From Spartinivicinus marinus (lineage in GTDB: Bacteria > Pseudomonadota > Gammaproteobacteria > Pseudomonadales > Zooshikellaceae): a stretch of DNA of 64,000 nucleotides. The stretch covers positions 2,872,501-2,936,500 of the forward strand of contig NZ_JAPJZK010000001.1 in the NCBI RefSeq assembly GCF_026309355.1, read 5' to 3'. Shown one piece after another: positions 56,662 through 64,000 of this stretch. The position numbers and the translations under genes are program-made. The first letter of the stretch is position 1, and each line of letters starts with the position of its first letter. Under the pieces are notes generated by a model. It made no database searches, was not told the DNA's origin, and saw nothing but the letters and a program-made list of their open reading frames with translations.

Positions 56662-58014
56662 TTATTTGTTTGAGTTTCGTATTTTTTCCAAGGTAGCTTT
56701 GCCCACACGAGGTAAGGCAAGTAATACATCATCAGGTGCGTTGCAAATAGCCTGCTTACTAGTGTAACCCTGTTTAAATAGCAGCACTGCGAGTTTAGTA
56801 CTGATACCTTTAATACTTTTTACTTCTTGCTCAATGCTCTTGGCAATTTTCCAATCTTCGTCGTTTCCAAAATGGCTGGTTACGAATGGCTGCCAGCTTT
56901 CTTGTTCTTCAACTTTAGTTAGCTCAGCGACTTTTTGTTCGGACGTTAATTGTTTGTTTTCAAGAGTATCTAATAGCTGTTGTAGAAAAGCTAGGTATGC
57001 TGGTTTGTCTTCAACAGCTATGTCTGTTTGATAAGGCAGTTCAGCAGAAGGATTAACCCACTCACCATGCTTATCAAGCATGTTTTTGGTGCGTTTGGGT
57101 AGCTTTTTATATTCACTACTTTTTTCGGCGATTTGTGCTTGTTTGAGGCAAGCCAGTGGTGTTTTTAATGAGAGTTTGGGGAGATAGATTAATGTATCTA
57201 CACCACTGCCATTTTCAGAATCTTGCTGAGTAGAGTTTGCAGCCTTTTCAGCTACTTCAGGGGCTTGCTCAGATATGTTACTAGCAGTTGCAGTCATGCT
57301 AGAGTGAATAGTTGTTTCAAAAACTTCTTCAGCAGTATTATCAGTGACTTCATCTATTTCTTGCTCATCAACCGTTGACTCATCAGTAACTGAATTATTT
57401 ACTAATGGCTCAGTTACTGCTGGCGTAGTTACTGTACTTCTGTTGGTAGCTATGCCTACTGGATAAGCTTTTTCAATAGTATCAGCTGTTTCAAAGGGGC
57501 TAGCAGTTTCTGGTTGTTGTTGAGTATTATCTGTGTCGACTGGCTGCTTTTCAGTCTCTGTGAATGTTTGCTCTTCAATACTTTCTGCTTCAGCAACAGC
57601 ATTTACTGTTTCATCAATAGCTTTATCTTGATTAGGCTGTTTTATTTCAGCTTGTTCTATATTATCAGGTGCAGTGTTGTCTTTATTGGAAAAAACCTGC
57701 ATAGTTGTTTTTATGTTATTCAGCTGAGCTGTCAAACACTCTGACTTGTTGCTTTCTAATGCTTGTTCCTGCTCTAATTCAGATAGCTTTTCAATTAATG
57801 CTTCACACTGTTCCACTTCGGTTGGGTGAATAGAGCTTAAGCCTGTATGTTGCCAGTCTGTAAAAGTTTGTTCTATTTCTTCAATAATTTTTTCAACACT
57901 ATTATCTAAACTATCTACATTAGTTGTATTGATTTTAGCTACAGTATTAACACTTATATTTTTTGTGGTATGGCTGCTTGTTTTCCTGAAAAAATAGAGC
58001 AATTTCTTAAACAT
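56662..58014 (-). CDS. Acidic protein with C-terminal helix-hairpin-helix
   Basis: A 450-residue protein with GGAGG five bases before the ATG. The first 270 residues are low-complexity and very rich in Glu, Thr, Asn, Ala and Val, probably disordered. The last 50 residues hold helix-hairpin-helix repeats (KSIKGISTKLAVLLFKQGYT and LLALPRVGKATLEKIRNS), like those in DNA-binding and DUF4332-type proteins. No catalytic motif is visible. The role is unknown; a DNA- or complex-binding scaffold is plausible. Confidence 0.65.
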   Translation of the reverse strand: MFKKLLYFFRKTSSHTTKNISVNTVAKINTTNVDSLDNSVEKIIEEIEQTFTDWQHTGLSSIHPTEVEQCEALIEKLSELEQEQALESNKSECLTAQLNNIKTTMQVFSNKDNTAPDNIEQAEIKQPNQDKAIDETVNAVAEAESIEEQTFTETEKQPVDTDNTQQQPETASPFETADTIEKAYPVGIATNRSTVTTPAVTEPLVNNSVTDESTVDEQEIDEVTDNTAEEVFETTIHSSMTATASNISEQAPEVAEKAANSTQQDSENGSGVDTLIYLPKLSLKTPLACLKQAQIAEKSSEYKKLPKRTKNMLDKHGEWVNPSAELPYQTDIAVEDKPAYLAFLQQLLDTLENKQLTSEQKVAELTKVEEQESWQPFVTSHFGNDEDWKIAKSIEQEVKSIKGISTKLAVLLFKQGYTSKQAICNAPDDVLLALPRVGKATLEKIRNSNK

Positions 58015-58309
58015 TAGGCCTCCGCTACACCATGAGGTGAATTAATATCCAGTATAAAAGGATATATTTGGAAATTAATCAGTGAATATTTGATCTCAAC
58101 TAATATACTGTTTTGGTTGTAAATAAAATAGACAATTGTAGAGGTTTGTTAATCACTTAACAATACGTACTCAAAGCGTGGCTTTGTGTATTGTTTGAAA
58201 TGAATCACAGGGAACGGGAGTTAACAAATTAAAAAATAGGAGAGATTAAATAATTACGGTATGTAAATAAGGTTTCGTACAACACTACCACATTATTATG
58301 ACTTTAAAT

Positions 58310-58340
58310 CCCCTCTACCCCCTCTTTTTCAAAGGGGGAA
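58310..58340. repeat. Short CCCCCTC/GAGGGGG-type repeat hairpin
   Basis: CCCCC (58318-58322) and GGGGG (58334-58338) pair around TCTTTTTCAAA, preceded by AAATCCCCTCTA. I recognise sequence of this type as a dispersed short repeat in several gammaproteobacteria. It lies after the minus-strand protease gene and may serve as its terminator. The rest of the 58015-58369 gap shows nothing else. Confidence 0.5.
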
Positions 58341-58369
58341 ACAGTTTTTACGAGCGATAGGGGTACAAT

Positions 58370-59599
58370 TTAACGGAATGAGGAGATGTATGGTGCTGTT
58401 CTGCGTAACACTAACGCATTGTTGCTAACTCCACTTTCACCCATTGTAGTGCTTTCTTCATAATTTACCCATGGGGTTGACCAATAAGGAATTCGGGTTA
58501 ACCCTGAAACATCACAGTTATAAGCCATAACAGTACGCCAAGTGTCAGGTACAGAATTACAGTAGCCATGCCCATAAGTAAAAGGGTCTAATGACTCGTC
58601 TTGGGTAATAATATGCCTGGCCCCTTGTAAATGACCTATTTCATGAGCAAAGGAATAATAACCTGTCGCGCAACTATCTTTTACTAAAGCAAAGGCTGTG
58701 GAAGGGTCTGCCATAATAGTATGTGCTACACCGCAGGCCATTCCTGTGCCAGTTAGTAGGATTGTAATATCTGCTTTGAAGCGATCACGAAGTTGGTGAA
58801 GGTCATCCATGTGGCCATCTTCTTTGCCCTTCAAGTTTTCAACATCCGTGTAAATATCAAAGTATGATTCGGTGTAACCAGTTTTTACGGTATGTACTAA
58901 AGTCAGATCAATAGGAATGTTGCTGTTTTGGTAAGACTGATTGGTTTCTTCAACAGCTTTTTGAATTAAGCCATTAACCCCTTCAATACCATCATTATCA
59001 TCGATAGCTCGTTGGGTATAGGCAACCATCACCGTTAACTCATGGCGTTTATTTCGTTCCAGCCGACTCATATCAAGTTTTGGAAACTTGACCATACTTG
59101 GTGTTTCGATGTGTACATCTCGAATAGACTCTTGCTGCTGTTTAGGCATTGTTAATAAGCTGTAACTACCGTCGCGTAAATGCTTAATTCTGTATAACTG
59201 GCCCTGATGGTGTAAGTCTCCCAAAATGTAATGAGGTGTTTTAATAAGAGATAAATAGCTGGAACCATTACTTTTATCACTAGTGGCTGTTATATATTGG
59301 CCATTCTGAGTTTGTTTGGATTCAGTGATAGTAAGGGTTATTTTCTTATGTGGAAGGGGGAGTACAATTTTTTGTTGTTTTTGCAAGTTAGTTAGAGAGG
59401 AAGTGTTAATGTTGATTAGCTGGGCTGTCTGTGCTTGTTGTTGCTCAACCAGTTTTTGTTGTGCATCAAATAATTCTGAGTAATCGCCATTAATTTGATA
59501 AACAGGAGGAAAACTGTAAAGTTGGTTATTTGCTGCATATGTCATCCCACTCAGACAAACAGATGACATTAGCACTATTGCTTTAAAATCCATTTTCAT
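58370..59599 (-). CDS. Secreted reprolysin-like zinc metalloprotease
   Basis: A 409-residue protein with signal peptide (LMSSVCLSGMTYA). The C-terminal 210 residues form an M12B/reprolysin-like catalytic domain: HEIGHLQGARH at residues 319-329 is an intact HExxHxxGxxH and VMAYNCD is the Met turn. A propeptide-like region lies between. Homologous marine proteins are often called reprolysin-like or zinc-dependent metalloproteases. AAGGA precedes the ATG. Extracellular or periplasmic protease; substrate unknown. Confidence 0.88.
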   Translation of the reverse strand: MKMDFKAIVLMSSVCLSGMTYAANNQLYSFPPVYQINGDYSELFDAQQKLVEQQQAQTAQLININTSSLTNLQKQQKIVLPLPHKKITLTITESKQTQNGQYITATSDKSNGSSYLSLIKTPHYILGDLHHQGQLYRIKHLRDGSYSLLTMPKQQQESIRDVHIETPSMVKFPKLDMSRLERNKRHELTVMVAYTQRAIDDNDGIEGVNGLIQKAVEETNQSYQNSNIPIDLTLVHTVKTGYTESYFDIYTDVENLKGKEDGHMDDLHQLRDRFKADITILLTGTGMACGVAHTIMADPSTAFALVKDSCATGYYSFAHEIGHLQGARHIITQDESLDPFTYGHGYCNSVPDTWRTVMAYNCDVSGLTRIPYWSTPWVNYEESTTMGESGVSNNALVLRRTAPYISSFR

Positions 59600-59746
59600 T
59601 GATATATTTCCTTTATTTTTCTTATTAATAATTTTCGTGAACTCAATATGACAGCATATTAAATGTAGCTTTGGTAAAACGCAATTAAAGTAACTGCTAA
59701 ATTATATGCTTCATATTGGCTATTTATAGTTTTTTTGGCTTGTTGG

Positions 59747-60412
59747 TCAGATAACGCTTGTTGAAAATTGTGCATAGTCCTGCAATTGTAAAGTTAGCTG
59801 ATCTCCTGAAGCCAATTTACCAACACCTTTAGGTGTGCCCGTTAATATTACATCACCCGGTAATAAAGTGAAAAATTGACTGGCATAGCTGATTAAATTA
59901 GCAACTGAAGTAAGCATTAGCTTGGTGTGACCTTGTTGCACAGGCAGACCATTAATTTTCAGCTCAAAGTGTAAATTATCAAGCGGCATACTGGCATGGT
60001 ATGGAATAAAAGGAGAGAGTGGGCAACTGCCGTCGAATGCTTTGGCTTTTTCCCAGGGGTGTCCTTTTTCTTTTAGCTGGCTTTGCAAGTCGCGCAGAGT
60101 TAAATCCAAAGCTAGACCTAGACCACCAACTGCATTGACAGCTGCTTCTGGAGAAGCGGATTTTACGGGGTGCTGAATTAATATGGCTAGCTCAGTTTCG
60201 TAGTGAACTTCACCCAAATTGTCGGGTAGTTGAAGTGGTTGTTCGAGGGGAACAATGGCTGTAGTAGGTTTGATAAACAATAGCGGAGTATCTGGAATGG
60301 GGTTATCAAGCTCTGCTGCGTGGGCGGCATAGTTTCGACCAATACAAACAACCTTATTGCATGATAAGTTGATAGGGCTTCCATCAATCCATTTATGATG
60401 GTATTGCTGCAT
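59747..60412 (-). CDS. Fumarylacetoacetate hydrolase family protein
   Basis: A 221-residue enzyme of the FAH superfamily (YcgM-like). CIGRNYAAHAAEL is the substrate-entrance signature, and EVHYETELAIL holds the metal ligands Glu and Glu, with DLTLRDLQ giving the third acidic ligand. The ATG at 60412 is chosen because AGGAG lies seven bases upstream, so the earlier GTG at 60433 is rejected. It may hydrolyse acylpyruvates; substrate not certain. Divergent from the his operon. Confidence 0.88.
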   Translation of the reverse strand: MQQYHHKWIDGSPINLSCNKVVCIGRNYAAHAAELDNPIPDTPLLFIKPTTAIVPLEQPLQLPDNLGEVHYETELAILIQHPVKSASPEAAVNAVGGLGLALDLTLRDLQSQLKEKGHPWEKAKAFDGSCPLSPFIPYHASMPLDNLHFELKINGLPVQQGHTKLMLTSVANLISYASQFFTLLPGDVILTGTPKGVGKLASGDQLTLQLQDYAQFSTSVI

Positions 60413-60524
60413 TTGATGACTCCTAGTATTCACTTTATAGCCAGAACGTTGGCTATATTATTTACTTCTTAAGCATTTGTTTTAGCTATATGAGCATAAC
60501 TGAAGTTTTACCTATAAATTAAGC

Positions 60525-60561
60525 TATTTTTGTATATACACAAAAATAAACTGTATATACA
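60525..60561. promoter_or_regulatory. Two TGTATATACA palindromes between FAH and hisB
   Basis: TGTATATACA is self-complementary and occurs at 60531-60540 and 60552-60561, 21 bp apart (two helical turns). The first lies inside a longer 24-bp near-palindrome, TATTTTTG...CAAAAATA, at 60525-60548. This is a good candidate for a tandem operator in the 352-base divergent region of the FAH and hisB genes. The binding protein is unknown. Confidence 0.5.
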
Positions 60562-60764
60562 TTAATAGTAATGTCTTAGGTGCTCAGAATAACAGTTAAT
60601 TAATAGAGGGAAAATTCCTGACCAATGGGTACTGTTCGGTATATAATTCTCTGGCGTAGGTTATCCATAACCATAATACTACTTACCAGTAGCTTTTATA
60701 TGAAAGTGTTGCGAAACATATCATTATCTATAAATGGTGGAGCTTATTGCTCCAGGAGTGTTGT

Positions 60765-61358
60765 ATGGCTGATCGGCAAGCCACTGTAGAACGAAATACC
60801 TTAGAAACTCAAATAAAAATCACTATCAATTTGGATGGTACAGGACAAGCTCAGTTCGAAACGGGAGTGCCCTTTCTAGATCATATGCTAGACCAAATTG
60901 CACGGCATGGTTTGATTGATATTGATGTTAAAGCCAAAGGCGACCTGCATATAGATGCCCACCATACAGTTGAAGATATTGGTATTACACTGGGACAGGC
61001 TTTTCATCAAGCAATAGGAGACAAAAAAGGTATTCAACGGTACGGCCATGCTTATGTTCCTCTTGATGAAGCCTTATCCCGGGTGGTTGTGGATTTTTCT
61101 GGTCGGCCTGGATTAGAGTTTCATGTGCCATTTACGCGCGGGATGATTGGCCAATTTGATGTTGATCTCTTCCATGAGTTTTTCCAGGGTTTTGTTAACC
61201 ACGCTTTAGTGACGCTACATGTGGATAATTTGCGAGGCAAAAATGCTCATCACCAGGCAGAAACTGTATTTAAAGCATTTGGCAGAGCACTACGCATGGC
61301 GGTGACATCTGACCCACGAATGCAAGGGATAACACCATCAACCAAAGGCTGTTTATAA
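60765..61358 (+). CDS. hisB: Imidazoleglycerol-phosphate dehydratase
   Basis: A 197-residue enzyme from the ATG at 60765, which has AGGAG seven bases upstream; an upstream TTG at 60747 is in frame. Metal-binding repeats [13 protein letters not shown] and [12 protein letters not shown] are the signature of the stand-alone dehydratase. It catalyses the sixth step of histidine synthesis. First gene of hisB-hisH-hisA-hisF. Confidence 0.95.
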   Translation: MADRQATVERNTLETQIKITINLDGTGQAQFETGVPFLDHMLDQIARHGLIDIDVKAKGDLHIDAHHTVEDIGITLGQAFHQAIGDKKGIQRYGHAYVPLDEALSRVVVDFSGRPGLEFHVPFTRGMIGQFDVDLFHEFFQGFVNHALVTLHVDNLRGKNAHHQAETVFKAFGRALRMAVTSDPRMQGITPSTKGCL

Positions 61359-61386
61359 AAAGGCCTATTTAAGAGGAATCGGTTGA

Positions 61387-62031
61387 GTGAACAAAGTTAT
61401 CGTCGTCGATTATGGTATGGGTAACTTGCATTCTGTTGCAAAAGCCTTGGAAGCAGTAGCAAACCCAAATGTACAAGTAACTGTAAGTAGTGATCCACAA
61501 CAGATCAAGGCGGCTGATCGAGTTGTATTTCCTGGTGTAGGAGCAATACGAGACTGCCGGGCTGCACTCCATCAAGCGGGCATTGATCAGGTAATTACAG
61601 AGCTCTTTACAAATAAACCAATTCTAGCCATCTGTGTTGGTATGCAAATGCTGTTTGATTACAGCGAGGAAAATGATGGTGTAGATTGTTTAGGCTTGTT
61701 GCCAGGTCGAGTGAAATTCTTTGGCCGGGAGCTAACTGATAGCAGTGGTGAAAAGTTAAAGGTACCCCACATGGGTTGGAATCAGGTTGAACAAATAGAG
61801 CACCCATTGTGGCAAAACATTTCTCAAAGTAGTCGGTTTTATTTTGTCCATAGTTATTATGTAAAAGCAGATAATGCTGCTGTTGTGAAAGGTCGCTGTG
61901 AATATGGGCATTTAATAGATGTCGCTGTAGCGCAAGATAATTTATTTGCTGTGCAATTTCACCCAGAAAAAAGTGCTCAAGCCGGCTTGCAGTTGCTAGC
62001 TAATTTTATGGCTTGGAATGGTGAAGGTTAA
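61387..62031 (+). CDS. hisH: Imidazole glycerol phosphate synthase, glutamine amidotransferase subunit
   Basis: A 214-residue class I amidotransferase starting with GTG, supported by AGAGGA. Catalytic Cys lies in [10 protein letters not shown]; His and Glu in QFHPEKS. It supplies ammonia to HisF for imidazole ring formation. 28 bp after hisB. Confidence 0.95.
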   Translation: MNKVIVVDYGMGNLHSVAKALEAVANPNVQVTVSSDPQQIKAADRVVFPGVGAIRDCRAALHQAGIDQVITELFTNKPILAICVGMQMLFDYSEENDGVDCLGLLPGRVKFFGRELTDSSGEKLKVPHMGWNQVEQIEHPLWQNISQSSRFYFVHSYYVKADNAAVVKGRCEYGHLIDVAVAQDNLFAVQFHPEKSAQAGLQLLANFMAWNGEG

Positions 62032-62054
62032 CTACGAAAGGTATACATAAGCTA

Positions 62055-62789
62055 ATGTTAATTATTCCAGCTATTGATTTAAAAGATGGTGCCTGTGTTC
62101 GACTGCGTCAAGGTGATATGGAAGATGCTACCGTGTTTTCTGAAGACCCGGTAGCAATGGCTAGCCATTGGGTAGAGCAAGGTGGGCGCCGGCTACATCT
62201 AGTTGACTTAAATGGCGCTTTTGAAGGTGAGCCTGTCAATGGTGAAATTGTTAAACAGATTGCTAAGGTTCATCCTAAACTGCCTATTCAAATAGGTGGC
62301 GGCATCCGTAATCTAACCACTATAGAGCATTACCTGAATGCTGGAGTGAGCTATGTGATTATTGGTACTCAAGCGGTGAAGCAACCAGCGTTTGTGAAAG
62401 AGGCATGTAAAGCATTCCCTGGTCATATCATTGTTGGTTTGGATGCAAAAGATGGCAAAGTAGCTACTGATGGTTGGGCACAAATATCAGATATTGAAGT
62501 AACTGAATTAGCTGGTCAGTTTGAAGGTAATGGAGTCAGTGCCATTGTATACACGGATATTGCTAGAGATGGCATGATGCAAGGGGTGAATGTTATCAGC
62601 ACTCACGCATTGGCCAAAGCGATTAATATTCCTGTAATTGCTTCGGGTGGTATCACAAATATAGAAGATATTAAAGCCCTACAAGCTGTAGCTAAGGATG
62701 GTATTGAGGGAGCTATCACTGGCCGAGCTATTTATGAAGGAAGCTTAAATGTGGCTGAAGCTCAGCAGTATTGTGATCAAAACAGCTAA
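62055..62789 (+). CDS. hisA: Phosphoribosylformimino-5-aminoimidazole carboxamide ribotide isomerase
   Basis: A 244-residue (beta-alpha)8 barrel. The opening [18 protein letters not shown] holds the catalytic Asp; IGGGIRN and [14 protein letters not shown] carry the phosphate loops and second Asp. It converts ProFAR to PRFAR. 23 bp after hisH. Confidence 0.95.
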   Translation: MLIIPAIDLKDGACVRLRQGDMEDATVFSEDPVAMASHWVEQGGRRLHLVDLNGAFEGEPVNGEIVKQIAKVHPKLPIQIGGGIRNLTTIEHYLNAGVSYVIIGTQAVKQPAFVKEACKAFPGHIIVGLDAKDGKVATDGWAQISDIEVTELAGQFEGNGVSAIVYTDIARDGMMQGVNVISTHALAKAINIPVIASGGITNIEDIKALQAVAKDGIEGAITGRAIYEGSLNVAEAQQYCDQNS

Positions 62790-62796
62790 AGAAAAA

Positions 62797-62972
62797 TAGC
62801 CAAAGTGAATGGTTTTTAGGGGCGGCCGTCGAGCGATGAGGCCCCATGAGTTTATGTATTTTATAAATGATTGGGGCGAAGACAGCTTATTGCTCCTGCA
62901 TAAACTGCATTCACACCATCCTTGGTGCTTAGTGACGACAACAAACCCTAAAAATTATTCGAGAAGGGTATA
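62797..62972. repeat. Intergenic inverted-terminus element, long form (copy F)
   Basis: About 176 bp between hisA and hisF, with inverted ends (left TAGCCAAAGTGAATGG, right GAGAAGGGTATA) and the block CATTCACACCATCCTTGGTG shared with 8744-8919. Its left half is the reverse complement of the right half of copy D. It starts eight bases after the hisA stop and ends 17 bases before the hisF start. Confidence 0.82.
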
Positions 62973-62989
62973 AAGCCGTGAGGTAAAAA

Positions 62990-63763
62990 ATGGGATTAGC
63001 CAAACGAATTATTCCTTGCCTGGATGTAGAAAATGGCCGGGTAGTAAAGGGTGTTCAGTTTGTTGATATTCGTGATGCGGGTGACCCGGTAGAGGTGGCC
63101 AAACGATACAATGAACAGGGGGCGGATGAATTAACTTTTCTGGACATCACGGCCAGCCATGAAGAACGAGATACCACCATTCATACGGTAGAAAAAATTG
63201 CCAGCGAAGTGTTTATCCCATTAACAGTTGGAGGTGGTATCCGTAGCTTGCAAGATATTAGAAACTTGCTTAATGCTGGTGCAGATAAAGTCAGCATTAA
63301 CACAACTGCTGTATTTAACCCAGAATTTGTTGCTGAGGCATCAGCTAAGTTTGGTGCCCAATGTATCGTTATAGCGATTGATGCAAAAAAAGTAAGCAAA
63401 CCTGGTGAGCCAGAAAAATGGGAAGTATTTACCCATGGTGGTAGAAAGCCGACAGGATTAGATGCTATCGAATGGGCCAGAAAAATGGAACAGTATGGTG
63501 CGGGTGAAATTCTCTTAACCAGTATGGACCAGGATGGGGTTAAAAATGGTTATGACATAGGAGTAACTCATGCAATTAGTGATGCACTAATAATTCCAGT
63601 GATTGCATCTGGTGGCGCAGGCAATTTAGATCACTTAGTTGACGGTATCAAACTTGGTAAAGCTGATGCTGTATTGGCTGCTAGTATTTTTCATTTTGGT
63701 GAATATACAATTCCACAAGCTAAGCAGTACCTTAGTGAGCAGGGAATAGAAATGCGCTTATAG
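62990..63763 (+). CDS. hisF: Imidazole glycerol phosphate synthase, cyclase subunit
   Basis: A 257-residue (beta-alpha)8 barrel paralogous to His[20 protein letters not shown] begins with the catalytic Asp; [12 protein letters not shown] and [14 protein letters not shown] carry the phosphate sites and second Asp. With HisH it makes imidazole glycerol phosphate and AICAR. A repeat copy lies between hisA and hisF, yet no terminator is obvious and the order still suggests one operon. Confidence 0.95.
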   Translation: MGLAKRIIPCLDVENGRVVKGVQFVDIRDAGDPVEVAKRYNEQGADELTFLDITASHEERDTTIHTVEKIASEVFIPLTVGGGIRSLQDIRNLLNAGADKVSINTTAVFNPEFVAEASAKFGAQCIVIAIDAKKVSKPGEPEKWEVFTHGGRKPTGLDAIEWARKMEQYGAGEILLTSMDQDGVKNGYDIGVTHAISDALIIPVIASGGAGNLDHLVDGIKLGKADAVLAASIFHFGEYTIPQAKQYLSEQGIEMRL

Positions 63764-63772
63764 GGAGCCTAT

Positions 63773-63818
63773 ATATACCACTTTATTTTTACACCTAAAA
63801 ATGATTCGTGATAGGTAT
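63773..63818. repeat. Intergenic element, minimal form
   Basis: 46 bp, TATACC...GGTATA, with TTTTTACACCTAAAAATGAT, nearly identical to 10575-10620. It follows the hisF stop codon by nine bases. Confidence 0.75.
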
Positions 63819-63851
63819 AGATTAGGTAAAGTGAATACTTGTTTTTTAATG

Positions 63852-63877
63852 AAAGGCCATTTGTATGGTCTTTTTTT
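63852..63877 (+). terminator. Intrinsic terminator of the his operon
   Basis: AAAGGCCAT (63852-63860) pairs with ATGGTCTTT (63865-63873, one G-U), ending in a run of seven T. It closes the hisB-hisH-hisA-hisF unit. The remaining bases to the end of the window are AT-rich with no ORF. Confidence 0.75.
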
Positions 63878-64000
63878 ATGACCAAAGAAAATGTAAGTAC
63901 TTAATTTTTACTATTACTGTATCTCATTTATTTTATATTAATAGATACTGTTTCATAAAATGAAATTCTGGCGTACTCTTTAATTACTCTTGAAGAAGTT

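Noticed and set aside
1-64000. tRNA, rRNA, CRISPR array, prophage or complete insertion sequence
   Set aside because: None could be recognised by reading both strands; no transposase, integrase or repeat-spacer pattern was seen.

Overview
The window is chromosomal DNA of an AT-rich gammaproteobacterium. Its core blocks resemble the Pseudomonas/Oceanospirillales gene order: ubiI-ubiH-pepP-ygfB, then a ZapB-like gene, zapA, 6S RNA and ygfA; the fimU-type minor pilin operon ending in pilE; and hisB-hisH-hisA-hisF. Many c-di-GMP, chemosensory-type binding and secreted hydrolase proteins suggest a marine or host-associated bacterium such as a Hahella/Zooshikella/Spartinivicinus relative. The genus is inference only. 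I saw no rRNA, tRNA, CRISPR array, intact insertion sequence or prophage.

Layout. 1-5.8 kb: a TetR regulator, then a LuxR-type regulator divergent from a two-gene unit of an FAD dehydrogenase and a thiamine-diphosphate enzyme. 5.9-8.7 kb: small poorly known genes, including a zincin-like secreted protein with an altered zinc motif. 8.9-10.3 kb: a DUF2235 (Tle1-like) hydrolase fused to a C-terminal PilZ domain. 10.9-18.1 kb: a complete minor pilin operon, fimT/fimU-pilV-pilW-pilX-pilY1-pilY2-like-pilE. 18.2-24.9 kb: fructosamine kinase, an orphan solute-binding protein, a histidine kinase without its phospho-acceptor His, and an ArsM-type methyltransferase paired with a radical SAM enzyme. 25-29.8 kb: thioesterase, elbB, NlpC/P60 lipoprotein, binding protein and gcvH. 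29.9-32.8 kb: iron(III) transporter genes with a Fur-like box. 32.8-39.1 kb: ubiquinone hydroxylases, pepP, ygfB, ZapB-like gene, zapA, 6S RNA, ygfA. 39.2-50.7 kb: EVE protein, a GGDEF protein with an altered active site, ilvA, rpiA, a LysR regulator, a MATE pump preceded by an unexplained structured region, and a YbaK-HDOD protein. 50.9-59.6 kb: a large LamG/GH20-like secreted hydrolase, a tandem solute-binding protein, an acidic helix-hairpin-helix protein and a reprolysin-like protease. 59.7-64 kb: an FAH-family hydrolase and the his genes.

The most striking non-coding feature is a family of intergenic elements with inverted ends resembling TATACCC...GGGTATA. It occurs in three size classes (about 176, 127 and 46 bp) at nine or so sites, one between hisA and hisF. 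Other notable points are the DUF2235-PilZ fusion, the ArsM/radical SAM pair, three signalling or protease proteins with a key residue replaced, and a GC-rich candidate structured RNA at about 46.65-46.94 kb. All calls rest on reading the sequence and on remembered family features; no database search was run.
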